A stretch of DNA of 64,000 nucleotides from an uncultured Peptostreptococcus sp. (GCA_900759325.1 CAAEUW010000042.1:1-64000), one strand, 5' to 3'; shown: positions 1 to 9,408, numbered from the stretch's first letter. Notes: generated from the letters alone by a model not told the origin. Made by a program: numbers and translations.

Positions 1-326
1 AACTTTTCCTTAAATGATGCTTCAACAAATCTGATAAAGTCAATACATTCCAATGCTTTGAACTTCTTTTTTGAGTTTTCCCTGTTTCTTTCATACTGGG
101 CTTGTCCTGCATCAGGATAATAGACTATGACCTTGCGGCCATTTTTTATTTGTTCTACGCTACCGCGTTTAAGTTCATTGTAAATAGTGGTTCTTGACCT
201 TTTTAGGTGCCTGGCAATAGAAGATATTGAGCAACCTAATTTGATCATGGCATAAATTTCTCCTCTTTCATACTCACTTAGGTGTTTAAAGTTTCTCTTT
301 TCTGTGTTAAAATTAAGTTGATTCAT
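1..326 (-). mobile_element. IS30-family transposase, N-terminal part (runs off window start)
   Basis: Reading leftwards from an ATG at 326, the frame stays open to the window edge and gives about 108 residues. A strong AGGAGG lies just upstream of the ATG. The protein begins MNQLNFNTEKRNFKHLSEYE and continues with a helix-turn-helix of the Tra8/IS30 type (GEIYAMIKLGCSISSIARHL, then KRSRTTIYNELKRG). That order of motifs is characteristic of IS30-family transposases. The DDE catalytic domain would lie outside the window, so I cannot say whether the element is intact. The right end of the element is probably within about 100 bp beyond 326, but I could not identify its terminal inverted repeat. 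Confidence 0.85.
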
Positions 327-651
327 TGTGATCCTCCTGTAGAATTTGTTTAGCGACTTATATTTTAACACAGGATTCGCAATGAATCATTTTTTTATTC
401 AGTTGTACAAATTGATTATACAATCAACCATAATTATTTTTTATCCATAAGTGGATGGATTAATTCATTTTTTTCGACTTTTTATGATAGACTCTTGAAT
501 TTTCATATGATATTTATAGGTATTTTTATAAGAGAGTGCCTATAATTTTTTGTAAAAATTTTCTATGAGCTTATATTCGACTAAAAAATATAGGTCGTAT
601 TTCCCCCTATCAGACAGGAAATCCACGACCTATTTTTATGCTAGTATTTTA
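327..651. other. Intergenic region: probable IS end, AT-rich spacer and a terminator
   Basis: 325 bp without a gene. The part next to the transposase (about 390-430) holds short palindromic words (TTGTACAA, then GATT-N4-AATC) that could belong to the terminal repeat of the IS30-type element, although the partner end is not in view. The middle is plain AT-rich sequence. The end carries the terminator listed separately at 583-638. I see no ORF with a ribosome binding site here. Confidence 0.5.
583..638 (-). terminator. Rho-independent terminator after the DUF1097 gene
   Basis: On the minus strand, AATAGGTCGT pairs with ACGACCTAT across a loop of about 26 nt, and a run of T follows. It sits 14 bp past the stop of the DUF1097 gene. 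Confidence 0.75.
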
Positions 652-1149
652 TTAATTTTCCTCTTCCTTACCAAACTTCTTTAGTAAGAACTGGCCACTC
701 TTGTCACATGATAGGGCTAAAACTCCTCCACACAAGAAGGACAAAATTACATGTATTATGTCACCACTCATAACATTTATACCCATTGAGGCTGCCCCAA
801 ATGTTGTAAAGCATCCAATAAAGGCACCCGGTATAAACCACAATTCTTTGGCCTTAGCCTGCCAACACATAGTTGCTGATATTACACCTGTCATTATAAA
901 TGATATAGCCACTACATTTGGTACTAGACCAGATATATACATTGCTACAAGGGCAGATATCATACCTGATAAGGTAGACAAAATCGCTGTCTTGACACCC
1001 TCTAGACCGTGCTTACCAGAAGCAAAATATGCTGTACACCCAGCAAAACCTATCCAAGTAACAAGTCCTAGAGACTGGATTGAAGAAATTGCTCCCCATA
1101 TACCACAACAAATACCTGTTCCCAAACCTAAAGCAAATAAAGCGCTCAT
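652..1149 (-). CDS. DUF1097 family membrane protein (YcdZ-like)
   Basis: A 165-residue, very hydrophobic protein with about five membrane segments and a short charged tail (KKFGKEEEN). The stretch from the first helix through GFAGCTAYFASGKHGLEG matches the DUF1097/YcdZ family, whose members share a G-W-x-G-F-x-G-CTAYFA pattern. The family's biochemical role is not established; it is assumed to be an inner-membrane protein. I chose the ATG at 1149 because GGAGG sits six bases before it; an in-frame TTG one codon earlier is too close to the site. It is the last gene before the terminator at 583 and lies 180 bp after hydF, so co-transcription with the hyd genes is possible but not shown. Confidence 0.8.
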   Translation of the reverse strand: MSALFALGLGTGICCGIWGAISSIQSLGLVTWIGFAGCTAYFASGKHGLEGVKTAILSTLSGMISALVAMYISGLVPNVVAISFIMTGVISATMCWQAKAKELWFIPGAFIGCFTTFGAASMGINVMSGDIIHVILSFLCGGVLALSCDKSGQFLLKKFGKEEEN

Positions 1150-1328
1150 CAAAATCCTCCCTACTTAATATTATTAAACTAACATCATTCCTACACTAGT
1201 ATAGCATGCAGAATTAAGACTTGCAATTCTTTATTTCTTTAATTTATACCTATTTTTCCAGACTGGTATTTTATTTTTTTTAACCGGTCAATAAAGAGGG
1301 TCCAAGTAGGCATATAGGTAAATTTGTC

Positions 1329-2525
1329 CTAGTAGATAGCCCTGTCAAATACTCCCTTTAGGTAGGCTAATACAACCCCATAGTTGGTGATTGGTATGCC
1401 AGATTGGCCTGCCAAGCCTATCCTATTCATCATATTGTTTCTAGTCATCATGCAGCCACCACACTGGATCATTAGGGCAAACCTGGATAGGTCAGTCTCA
1501 TCTAGCTTCCCCTGGGAGAATTCAAAGTCTAAATCCTTACCAGTCTTTTTCCTTATAAGGTTTGGTATCAGGACAGTGCCTATATCCTCATGTGATGTCG
1601 TATGGGTACAGGATTCTGCTATCAGGACCCTATCTCCATCCTTCAAGCTATCTAGGTAAGCCGCCCCCTCTAGAAATACACCTATATCACCCTTTTGTCT
1701 GGCAAATACTATAGAAAAGCTAGTCAAATCAATATTTCTTCCAGACTCATCCAGTATTTGAGCCACCTTGTCGAAAACCTTAGAGTCTGTAACTACTAGG
1801 TCTATAGACTGAATCTTATCAAGAGCAGCTTCAAGTTCTGTATCCTTCACGACTATAGAAATTATAGCTTCATCAAGGCAGGCCCTAACCATCTGGACCT
1901 GGGGTAGGATGAGCCTACCCTTTGGTGCCTCTGAATCTATAGGTACTACCAAGACTACTGTGTCACCAGGCTTGGCTAGTCCGTCTAAGAGGCTCCTATC
2001 CTCTTCTAGCCTACCTATATGGTCTGCTATAAATCTAGATAGCCTATCCTTTAAGGCCTGATTGTCTTGCCCTATAGATGTAAACAGGCAGTCAGATGCT
2101 TGCCCTATAGACCTTTTATAGTCCCCTATATCTTCCAGGCTATCACACTTATTAAAAATATAAATGGCCCTTTTATTCAGTTCTTTATACCTGTCCCTAG
2201 CATCTAGGAGGTCCTGTCTTCCTTCATATCCAGCATTAAAGACATGGACAATTAGGTCTGCCTCCCCAATTTCTAGCTGGGTCTTCTTAACCCTCATTTG
2301 ACCCAGGTCACCCAGGTCATCCAGGCCGGCTGTATCTATTATCCTTACTGGTCCATAACCTATTAGCTCCATACTCCTTCCTACTGGATCTGTCGTTGTG
2401 CCTGCATAGTCTGATACTATAGACATATCCTGGCCCAATATCAGGTTAAAGAGGCTTGACTTGCCGCTATTTCTCTTACCTGCTAGGACTATGGTCTTCC
2501 TGTTTGCAATCGGCGTATTATTCAT
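1329..2525 (-). CDS. hydF: [FeFe] hydrogenase H-cluster maturation GTPase HydF
   Basis: A 398-residue protein that in known systems is the scaffold and carrier delivering the [2Fe] subcluster precursor to HydA. The N-terminal TrmE-like GTPase domain has its P-loop at residues 16-23 (GKRNSGKS), the switch DTAGLDDLGD and NKCD near 124. The C-terminal cluster-binding domain has CTH at 306-308 and CGGC at 355-358. The classic motif is CxH...HCxxC; here the residue before the CxxC is Gln instead of His. The gene lies 11 bp after hydG in the regulator-hydE-hydG-hydF operon. The hydrogenase structural gene is not in the window. Confidence 0.95.
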   Translation of the reverse strand: MNNTPIANRKTIVLAGKRNSGKSSLFNLILGQDMSIVSDYAGTTTDPVGRSMELIGYGPVRIIDTAGLDDLGDLGQMRVKKTQLEIGEADLIVHVFNAGYEGRQDLLDARDRYKELNKRAIYIFNKCDSLEDIGDYKRSIGQASDCLFTSIGQDNQALKDRLSRFIADHIGRLEEDRSLLDGLAKPGDTVVLVVPIDSEAPKGRLILPQVQMVRACLDEAIISIVVKDTELEAALDKIQSIDLVVTDSKVFDKVAQILDESGRNIDLTSFSIVFARQKGDIGVFLEGAAYLDSLKDGDRVLIAESCTHTTSHEDIGTVLIPNLIRKKTGKDLDFEFSQGKLDETDLSRFALMIQCGGCMMTRNNMMNRIGLAGQSGIPITNYGVVLAYLKGVFDRAIY

Positions 2526-2536
2526 CCTAATTTCAC

Positions 2537-3940
2537 CTATATATATAAGTCCCTGATTCCATCCTTTAGCTTGTTTATATTATCCAGGGTAAACTTCTTT
2601 ATATCCTCTCTATCTATCTCATCTGCCTGGTCTCTGACGAACTTCTCAGCCTTTTCTAAGAATTCTTCATTCCCGTAGTCAACTGCATATTCCATTAGAG
2701 TTGTAAGGGCATTTGGCTTGCACATATAGTGGATTTTCTCCGACTTAGCAATGTTCATAAACTTTTCTCCTGTACGTCCCGACCTATAGCAGGCTGTACA
2801 ATAGCTTGGTATATAGCCGTGGTCTATCAGGTCGTCGATTACCTCTATTGGCTTTCTGTCATCAGCCATCTCGAACTGGCCTATATTTTCACCGACCATA
2901 GACTCATGGTAGCCACCAACACCAACACATGATCCTGCTGATATCTGTGAAATACCATATTCTATAAGCTCTTTTCTCATGTCCTCATCTTCCCTAGTTG
3001 ACAGAATCATACCTGTGTATGGGACTGCCAGCCTAATGATGGCAACGATCTTTTTGAACATATCATCATCCAGTAGGTGGGGGAAGGTTTCAAGTGAAAC
3101 TCCCTCGGCTGGACGTAGCCTTGGAACTGATATGGTATGGAAGCCTACACCGTACTTTTTCTCTAGGTGCTCGTTATGCATCATAAGTCCTAGGACTTCA
3201 AACTTAGGGTCTGCAAGACCAAATAAGACACCTGCTCCAACATCATCTATGCCTGCCTCCATAGCCCTGTCAAAGGCTGTCAAGTGGTAATTATAGTCTC
3301 CCTTTAGGCAGTTTGGATGCATCCTTTCATAGACCTCCTTGTCGTAGGTTTCTTGGAAAAGGATATAGGTTCCTATCTGAGCATCCTTTAGGGACCTGTA
3401 GTTTTCAACAGTAGTAGCAGCTATATTCACATTTATCCTCCTGATGACCCCATTTTTTTCATAGGTATCATAGATGGTATTTATTGCCTCTAGAACATAG
3501 TCAATCGGACAGTTTAGAGGGTCTTCACCCGCTTCTAGGGCCAACCTCTTGTGGCCCATTTCCTCAAGAATTTCTACTTCACGCCTGATTTCATCCATAG
3601 TCAGACGCTTCCTATTAAATTTATTCTTACATTTGTATCCACAGTATATGCAGTTATTCACACAATAGTCACTAATATATAAAGGTGCAAACAATACTAT
3701 CCTGTTTCCATAGACATCCCTCTTGATCCTACCAGAAACTTCATACAGCTTCTGGACCTGGTCTGGGTCCTTGATTTCAAGCAGGGCTGCAATCTCAGCA
3801 TGGTCAAGCCCCTTCTTATGAGTGGCCTTTTCCAAGATCCTGTCTATATCTTGTCTTGTAGTATTTTTTGCACCATCAATTAAAGATAGAATATAGTCTC
3901 TATCTATACTTACATTTTCGTCAAATCTTTTCCTATTCAT
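2537..3940 (-). CDS. hydG: [FeFe] hydrogenase maturase HydG (radical SAM tyrosine lyase)
   Basis: A 467-residue radical SAM enzyme. HydG cleaves tyrosine and supplies the CO and CN- ligands of the H-cluster as an Fe(CO)2CN unit. The radical SAM cysteines are C93, C97 and C100 (CVNNCIYC). The C-terminal auxiliary cluster motif, CTAC followed 22 residues later by C, is complete, which separates it from ThiH. The start at 3940 follows AAAGGTGG by five bases; a GTG three codons upstream lies inside that ribosome binding site. It is followed by hydF and preceded by hydE. Confidence 0.95.
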   Translation of the reverse strand: MNRKRFDENVSIDRDYILSLIDGAKNTTRQDIDRILEKATHKKGLDHAEIAALLEIKDPDQVQKLYEVSGRIKRDVYGNRIVLFAPLYISDYCVNNCIYCGYKCKNKFNRKRLTMDEIRREVEILEEMGHKRLALEAGEDPLNCPIDYVLEAINTIYDTYEKNGVIRRINVNIAATTVENYRSLKDAQIGTYILFQETYDKEVYERMHPNCLKGDYNYHLTAFDRAMEAGIDDVGAGVLFGLADPKFEVLGLMMHNEHLEKKYGVGFHTISVPRLRPAEGVSLETFPHLLDDDMFKKIVAIIRLAVPYTGMILSTREDEDMRKELIEYGISQISAGSCVGVGGYHESMVGENIGQFEMADDRKPIEVIDDLIDHGYIPSYCTACYRSGRTGEKFMNIAKSEKIHYMCKPNALTTLMEYAVDYGNEEFLEKAEKFVRDQADEIDREDIKKFTLDNINKLKDGIRDLYI

Positions 3941-4035
3941 TTTGTCCACCTTTCAAATTAGAAATTCTTTTTTGTCAGATTTTAATACATCAATAGACTT
4001 ACCAAGAAGGGTCTTAGATTCAAACCCTAGCTCAG

Positions 4036-5088
4036 CTAGTCGCACATCTTGCTATCTCCCCTGGACATATCTGCCCTATACCCATAGGCTTCTAGCTCCT
4101 GCCTTATCAACCTTAGTGATTCAGCAGATTCACTGCCCGTACTTTTTTTATTATTGTAAAGGCTGTAGTCACCCCTGTACTTTATTGGGGTCAAATTTGG
4201 CATTATCACATTTGCACCAGCATCCAATCCCTTCTTCCTACCCATCTGGCCTATGCTTGCAAGGGCCGTAGTTGCAGGTAGGAGTACCCTTGGCAGCAAG
4301 AGCCTTATAAGGGCCAGCATTAACACCGTCTGGTCTAAAGTCCCAGGTGAATAGTCCTTCATAGAGGTACTTGAATGTGGTATAAAAGGACCTATACCTA
4401 TCATTTCAGGCTTCAAGTCCTTTAAGAACCTAAGGTCACGAGCATAGTCCTTGTTGGTATACCATGGTAGACCAACCATAAAGCCTGCCCCCGTCTGAAA
4501 ACCTGTATATTTCAAGCTACATAGACATCCAACCCTAGAATCAAGGCTAGAAAATGGATGCAGCCACCTATATAGGCTTGGGTTTGAGGTTTCATGTCTA
4601 AGCAAATACCTGTCAGCTCCAGCCAGCTTTATGGCCCTGTAGGACTCTATTGGCCTCTCACCTAGAGACAGGGTTATAGCCACATCAGGAAATAGTTTCT
4701 TTACAGCTTTTACGATATCACAGATACGCTTATCTGTAAAGTATGGATCTTCTCCACCCTGGAATACAAATGTTCTAAAACCAAGCCTGTAGCCTAACTT
4801 ACAGGTATCTAATATTTCCTTTTTTGTCATCCTATACCTCTTGACATCCTTGTTGAAGGTATTGATACCACAGTATTTACACTCTCTTTTACAGTAGTTT
4901 GTAAACTCTATCAGGCCCCTCATATATACAGTCTTGCCATAATGACTGTTCCTGGTATTATAAGCCAGGCCAAGCAGATAGTCCCTGTCCTCGGATTCCA
5001 TATTATCCAAGAGATATACCAAGTCCTCTTCCCTAAGGTCATGATCAAAGTAAAGGTCATTTATTAGCTTATATACTCTTTTATTCAT
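4036..5088 (-). CDS. hydE: [FeFe] hydrogenase maturase HydE (radical SAM)
   Basis: A 350-residue radical SAM protein with CX3CX2C at C66, C70 and C73 (CKRECKYC), followed by the QGGEDPYF strand typical of HydE/PylB/BioB-like enzymes. HydE works after HydG in building the dithiolate-bridged [2Fe] precursor. It lies between the TM1266-type gene (48 bp upstream) and hydG (95 bp downstream), so the three maturases are contiguous. The ribosome binding site is weak (GAAAG at a long spacing). The ending SRGDSKMCD is less conserved. Confidence 0.93.
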   Translation of the reverse strand: MNKRVYKLINDLYFDHDLREEDLVYLLDNMESEDRDYLLGLAYNTRNSHYGKTVYMRGLIEFTNYCKRECKYCGINTFNKDVKRYRMTKKEILDTCKLGYRLGFRTFVFQGGEDPYFTDKRICDIVKAVKKLFPDVAITLSLGERPIESYRAIKLAGADRYLLRHETSNPSLYRWLHPFSSLDSRVGCLCSLKYTGFQTGAGFMVGLPWYTNKDYARDLRFLKDLKPEMIGIGPFIPHSSTSMKDYSPGTLDQTVLMLALIRLLLPRVLLPATTALASIGQMGRKKGLDAGANVIMPNLTPIKYRGDYSLYNNKKSTGSESAESLRLIRQELEAYGYRADMSRGDSKMCD

Positions 5089-5136
5089 AAACTATCATTC
5101 TTTCTATAAAATATATCTTTAATAGGCTACCCATAC

Positions 5137-5382
5137 CTACCTTGAAACTGCTGTCTTTACTGTGACCCCCTCTAGATTACCCAACCTACCTGTCATGGTA
5201 TTTATCTGGTCCATAGTACCAACTACCGTGATACTGATGACTGACATACACTTGTCCTTAAGCGGCAGACCCATCCTACCCCTGACAAGGTCATGGTATT
5301 CAGCAACAATCCTATTAAATTGACTCTGAGACCTAGTAGGGTCCTCCAAGATAGCGCCTATAACGGCTACTCTTTCGTCCAT
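5137..5382 (-). CDS. TM1266-family putative iron-only hydrogenase system regulator
   Basis: An 81-residue protein starting MDERVAVIGAILEDP, with an ACT/NikR-like regulatory fold pattern and the family signature around VVGTMDQINTMTGRLG. The TM1266 family is consistently found beside hydE/F/G and is named a putative hydrogenase-system regulator from that context; its ligand and target are not established. The start at 5382 is preceded by GGAGGTG at good spacing. A longer frame from 5403 would place this ribosome binding site inside the gene. It is the first gene of the hyd operon. A TATAAT-like -10 on the minus strand (5421-5426) may serve it. Confidence 0.85.
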   Translation of the reverse strand: MDERVAVIGAILEDPTRSQSQFNRIVAEYHDLVRGRMGLPLKDKCMSVISITVVGTMDQINTMTGRLGNLEGVTVKTAVSR

Positions 5383-5462
5383 AATTCCACCTCCAAAAGT
5401 CATCTACTTCTTACCTAAAAATTATATCATAAAGTATAGGCTTTTAATACATGTATATGCAT

Positions 5463-5512
5463 AAAAAAGAAGTCCTCCTAGCAGTAGTTTAGCTATTGCC
5501 AAGAGAGACTCC
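5463..5512 (-). terminator. Probable terminator of the fructose operon
   Basis: On the minus strand a wobble-rich stem (TCTCTTGGC with GCTAGGAGG) closes a loop of about 15 nt and is followed by CTTTTTT. It lies between the end of fruA and the start of the hyd operon. The stem contains several G-T pairs and could extend with mismatches, hence only moderate confidence. Confidence 0.55.
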
Positions 5513-5654
5513 CTTACTAATCATATATTTAGTGTTTTTGTGTTTTTATTTATTTTAGATTTATGTTTATTTTAAAGTTTTTATTTATGTGCTTTTTGTA
5601 AAATTTGCATGCCTTGTTAGGGGGCAGCTTTTTGTTTTTATAGATTGCTTAATT

Positions 5655-7529
5655 CTAAGCAGTCTTCTTCCAGATACCGTAAATCATACCTGATATCACT
5701 GTACCTATAATAATTGATAAGAAGAAGAACAATACATGGTGAGGGTTCATTACGAAGGCAACCAAAACACCACCGTGTGGAGCTGGGGCATTTACATGCC
5801 ATAGCTGGGTTAAACCACCTGCAATAGCTGATCCTATCACTGAACTCACGATTACTCTTACTGGGTCTGCAGCTGCAAAAGGTATTGCACCTTCAGTGAT
5901 GAATGTTGCACCCAATAACCAGTTAGTCATACCAGACTCTCTTTCCTTTTCTGTAAACTTATGCTTAAATACTACTGTAGCTAGGGCTATAGCCAAAGGT
6001 GGAACCATACCACCTGCCATTACCGCTGCCATGAAGGCACCAGACTTAGTAGCTGTGAATACACCTATTGAGAAGGCATAGGCTGCCTTATTTACCGGAC
6101 CACCCATATCTACTGCCATCATACCACCTAGGACTGCTCCTAGAAGAACTGCATTACCTGTACCTAGGTGAGTAAGGGCTGTATTCATTGACTTGTTAAT
6201 ACCTGCGAATACTGGGTTTATACCAAACTGCATAATCAAGCCTGTCAATAACAAACCAAATACCGGATAGATAATCATAGGCTTGATACCATCAAGTGAC
6301 CTAGGCATACCTGCTGTCAACTTCTTTAGGAATTGTACTACATAACCACCAATGAAACCGGCAGCTAGACCACCCAAGAAACCTGAACCTGCATTTACTG
6401 CCAAAAGACCGCCGACCATACCTGGCATAAGACCTGGTCTATCAGCTATACTCATTGCTATATAACCAGCCAGGATAGGTATTAGCATTGTAAAGGCACC
6501 ATTACCACCAATATCCATCAAGAACTTATAAATCTGGCTATTTTCACCAAATGAACTTTCTGCCATGAATGATACTGCTATCAGGATACCTCCACCAACT
6601 ACGAATGGTAGCATGTGAGATACACCGTTCATTACATCCTTGTATATTTTGCCTCCTATAGAGGTTTTTTCCTTCTTATCATCCTGAGACTTGGCCTCTC
6701 CACTAGCCTTGAATATATTACCTTCCTTGTTTAAAGACTTGTTTATTAGGCCCTTTGGATTTCTAATGGCTTCACTAACTGGAGTCTTTAGTAGGTGCTT
6801 ACCATCAAACCTATCCATTTCCACATTCTTGTCAGCTGCAACTATTACACCTACAGCCTTTTCTATTTCTTCCTTTGTTAATACGTTCTTGGCACCATCA
6901 CTACCATTTGTCTCAACCCTGATGTTTACACCCATCTTCTTGGCCTGCTCCTTAAGGGCATCCTCTGCCATATATGTATGGGCTATACCAGTTGGACAAG
7001 CAGTAACTGCTACAACTAATGGCTTTTCTTGGTCCACTACAGCATTGGCTTCTTCCTTCTTGGCTTCATTAACCTCTGCTTCACCAGCCTCTACTAGGGC
7101 TAGGACCTCATCAGCATCCTTGGCAGCCTTTAGTGAATCTATGAAGTTTGGCTTTAATAGAAGTCTAGATAGGTTGGCTAGGGTTTCAATATGAGTATTG
7201 TTAGCCCCATCCTCTGCCGCTATCATAAAGAATAGGTAGGCTGGCTGACCATCCAATGAATCATAGTCAAGTCCCTGGGACTTTCTAGCAAAAAGAACAC
7301 AAGGTGTATTTACTGCACTAGTCTTAGCGTGAGGCATTGCTATACCATCACCTAAACCTGTTGATGATAGTTCTTCCCTGTTCATAATCTCCTGTTTGAA
7401 GGCTACAGGGTCGTTTATCATGTTCTTTTCGCTTAACTTAGCGATCATTTCATCAATTACGCCCTCCTTAGTGTCTGCACTAAGGTCCATAATCATAATT
7501 TCTTTTTTCAACAAATCTGAAATTTTCAT
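5655..7529 (-). CDS. fruA: Fructose PTS permease, fused IIA-IIB-IIC
   Basis: A 624-residue phosphotransferase enzyme II that imports fructose as fructose-1-phosphate. Domain order: IIA (residues 1-150, phospho-accepting H67 in GIAMPHAKTS), an Ala/Glu-rich linker, IIB (170-265, phospho-Cys C178 in AVTACPTGIAHTYMA), and membrane IIC (290-620) with motifs such as GGLLAVNAGSGFLGG and MGGPVNKAAYAF. The ribosome binding site AAAGGAG is at ideal spacing. It lies 86 bp after fruK and is the last gene of fruR-fruK-fruA. The IIA-IIB-IIC order on one chain is normal for clostridial FruA. Confidence 0.95.
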   Translation of the reverse strand: MKISDLLKKEIMIMDLSADTKEGVIDEMIAKLSEKNMINDPVAFKQEIMNREELSSTGLGDGIAMPHAKTSAVNTPCVLFARKSQGLDYDSLDGQPAYLFFMIAAEDGANNTHIETLANLSRLLLKPNFIDSLKAAKDADEVLALVEAGEAEVNEAKKEEANAVVDQEKPLVVAVTACPTGIAHTYMAEDALKEQAKKMGVNIRVETNGSDGAKNVLTKEEIEKAVGVIVAADKNVEMDRFDGKHLLKTPVSEAIRNPKGLINKSLNKEGNIFKASGEAKSQDDKKEKTSIGGKIYKDVMNGVSHMLPFVVGGGILIAVSFMAESSFGENSQIYKFLMDIGGNGAFTMLIPILAGYIAMSIADRPGLMPGMVGGLLAVNAGSGFLGGLAAGFIGGYVVQFLKKLTAGMPRSLDGIKPMIIYPVFGLLLTGLIMQFGINPVFAGINKSMNTALTHLGTGNAVLLGAVLGGMMAVDMGGPVNKAAYAFSIGVFTATKSGAFMAAVMAGGMVPPLAIALATVVFKHKFTEKERESGMTNWLLGATFITEGAIPFAAADPVRVIVSSVIGSAIAGGLTQLWHVNAPAPHGGVLVAFVMNPHHVLFFFLSIIIGTVISGMIYGIWKKTA

Positions 7530-7615
7530 AATTTCTCCTTTACAAATTTTAAAACCATTACCTTTTGTTTTTTTATATAAGTTTTTTAAGCTGACATCCT
7601 ATAAGTGCCCGCCAA

Positions 7616-8527
7616 TTATAATCTTTCTATCTTAATCTTCCTATAGATTTCATCAATCTGGTCCTTAGTCGCTATATCCTGACAAAATGCAGTAGCCGTT
7701 CCACTTGCAACCGACCACTTAAAGGCTTCTAGTGGCTCTAGTCCACTCTTTATACTTCCTACAAAGCCAGCCAACATTGAATCTCCAGCACCTACTGAGT
7801 TCACTAGGACACCCTCTACAGCTGGTGCATAGTAGACGCTATCTCCGTCGAAGAATAGGGCTCCGTCTCCACCCATTGATACTATGGCATACTGGGCTCC
7901 CATCTCTAAGCACTTCTTACCATATGGGATTATTTCATCCTTACTAGTGAATTCTTGACCAAAAAGCTCACTTACCTCGTCGAAGTTTGGCTTGATCAAT
8001 AGAGGTTTTAGGTATATGGCCTTTCTTAGGGCCTGGCCACTTGTATCTATCACGAAGTCAGCTTCCTTTTCCTTACAGATTTTAATTATCTGGTCAAATA
8101 TGTCCTTGCTAAGTCCTGGGGCTGCACTTCCTGATATAATGACTGTGTCACCCTTGTTTAGACCTGCCAGCTTATTCAAAAAGTCTTTTTCCTCCTCACT
8201 GCTTATACTTGGACCCTTGCCGTTAATTTCACTTTCCTGGTTGCCCTTAAGCTTGACATTTATCCTCGTATTTTGGCCTACCTTGGTAAAATCTTCTGCC
8301 ATACCCTGGTCTTTGAACCAAGAATATATGTAGTCACCCGTAAAGCCACCTAGGAATCCTAGCGCCTTGTTTTCTACCCCTATATTAGTAAGTAGCTTAG
8401 ACACCATTATTCCCTTTCCACCTACATTTACATATTCACCCTCTGACCTGTTTAGCTTTCCTTCGCTAAATTCTTCCAGCTGGACTATGTAGTCAATAGA
8501 TGGATTAAGTGTTACCGAATATATCAT
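7616..8527 (-). CDS. fruK: 1-phosphofructokinase
   Basis: A 303-residue PfkB-family sugar kinase that converts fructose-1-phosphate to fructose-1,6-bisphosphate. It begins MIYSVTLNPSIDYIVQLEEF, the usual FruK/LacC N-terminus, has the GGKGIMVSKLL substrate loop, and carries the PfkB signature with the catalytic aspartate in NSVGAGDSMLAGFVG. I set the start at the ATG at 8527, eight bases after AGAGG; a GTG three codons earlier is too near that site. It lies between fruR and fruA. Its leader contains TTTCTATC sites resembling those before fruR. Confidence 0.94.
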   Translation of the reverse strand: MIYSVTLNPSIDYIVQLEEFSEGKLNRSEGEYVNVGGKGIMVSKLLTNIGVENKALGFLGGFTGDYIYSWFKDQGMAEDFTKVGQNTRINVKLKGNQESEINGKGPSISSEEEKDFLNKLAGLNKGDTVIISGSAAPGLSKDIFDQIIKICKEKEADFVIDTSGQALRKAIYLKPLLIKPNFDEVSELFGQEFTSKDEIIPYGKKCLEMGAQYAIVSMGGDGALFFDGDSVYYAPAVEGVLVNSVGAGDSMLAGFVGSIKSGLEPLEAFKWSVASGTATAFCQDIATKDQIDEIYRKIKIERL

Positions 8528-8540
8528 GAAATACACCTCT

Positions 8541-8580
8541 TTTCTATCATAATATATTATTTTCTTTTATTTTCTATCAC
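8541..8580. promoter_or_regulatory. Two operator-like TTTCTATC sites in the fruK leader
   Basis: TTTCTATC occurs at 8541-8548 and again at 8571-8578, exactly 30 bp apart (about three helical turns). The same word, in a longer shared context, lies in the fruR leader at 9496-9503. The arrangement suggests binding sites for the DeoR-type protein encoded in the operon; this is inference. Confidence 0.45.
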
Positions 8581-8655
8581 TATATGCCTAGTATAACAAA
8601 AAATACTTCTAAAATCAACCGTTTTTTTATAATTTTCTTTCAATTTCTTTCACTT

Positions 8656-9408
8656 TTATTCTACACTAATTATCCTAGTATTTTCAACTATTCTCTTGTC
8701 TATTCCTTCCTTCTTTGCATCTGTGATTATTGAAACCTCATCCAAGTCGCAAATCTTGGCAAAGGATACCTTGCCAAACTTACTAGAATCTATCACGACA
8801 TAAACATCCTTTGACCTCCTGATAGCCTCTGCCTTTATATTCGCCTCACTGATATCTGGTGTAGTTATTGATGAGTTGGCACTAATTCCATTAGCCCCTA
8901 TAAAAGCCTTAGTAAACCTATACTTGCCCATCTCCAGAATTGCCTCTTCACCTATCAGGGCCTTAGTCATGGGTTTTACATAGCCACCCAGTATATAGGT
9001 CTTTATGTTATTATCCAACAGCCTATCTATATTATGTATTCCATTTGTAACAACTACTATATCCTTACCCCTTAGGAAGGGAATTATTTCGTAGCATGTA
9101 GTTCCTGCATCTATATATATAAAATCCCCATCCTTTACAAGATCACCACAGCATCTTCCTATGGCTATTTTCTCACTTAGGGCCCTCTCACTTCTCTCTA
9201 TAATTGTATTATCAAAGGTAAAGGCACCGTCTATACTCATGGCACCACCGTGAACCCTCTTTATGAGTCCCTTGTCTTCTAGGTCGTCAAAGTCCCTCCT
9301 TATCGTCGACTCACTAGCCCCTAATTCTATTACTAGGTCCTTCAACTTAACAGTATTAAACTTGTTAATCCTGTCTAATATGTAGGCCTGTCTCTCTTCT
9401 GTTAGCAT
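8656..9408 (-). CDS. fruR: DeoR-family transcriptional regulator of the fructose operon
   Basis: A 250-residue DeoR-family repressor. The N-terminal winged helix (residues 1-55) has the family pattern LTEERQAYILDRIN and ELGASESTIRRDFDDLE. The C-terminal sensor domain has the DeoR effector-site motifs DGDFIYIDAGTTCYEI and VTNGIHN, and in this class senses a sugar phosphate, here probably fructose-1-phosphate. The ribosome binding site AAGGAG is clear. It is the first gene of the operon with fruK and fruA, and two near-identical 28-bp repeats lie upstream, suggesting autoregulation. Confidence 0.9.
   Translation of the reverse strand: MLTEERQAYILDRINKFNTVKLKDLVIELGASESTIRRDFDDLEDKGLIKRVHGGAMSIDGAFTFDNTIIERSERALSEKIAIGRCCGDLVKDGDFIYIDAGTTCYEIIPFLRGKDIVVVTNGIHNIDRLLDNNIKTYILGGYVKPMTKALIGEEAILEMGKYRFTKAFIGANGISANSSITTPDISEANIKAEAIRRSKDVYVVIDSSKFGKVSFAKICDLDEVSIITDAKKEGIDKRIVENTRIISVE

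Noticed and set aside
701..1168. 155-residue plus-strand ORF across the DUF1097 gene
   Set aside because: It is the antisense frame of a membrane protein gene, has no ribosome binding site and no recognisable family.
5429..5465. A 10-codon ORF (MHIHVLKAYTL) on the minus strand with AGGAGG upstream, before the TM1266 gene
   Set aside because: The AGGAGG is better explained as part of the terminator stem of the fructose operon, the spacing is long, and a TATAAT lies inside the downstream gap.
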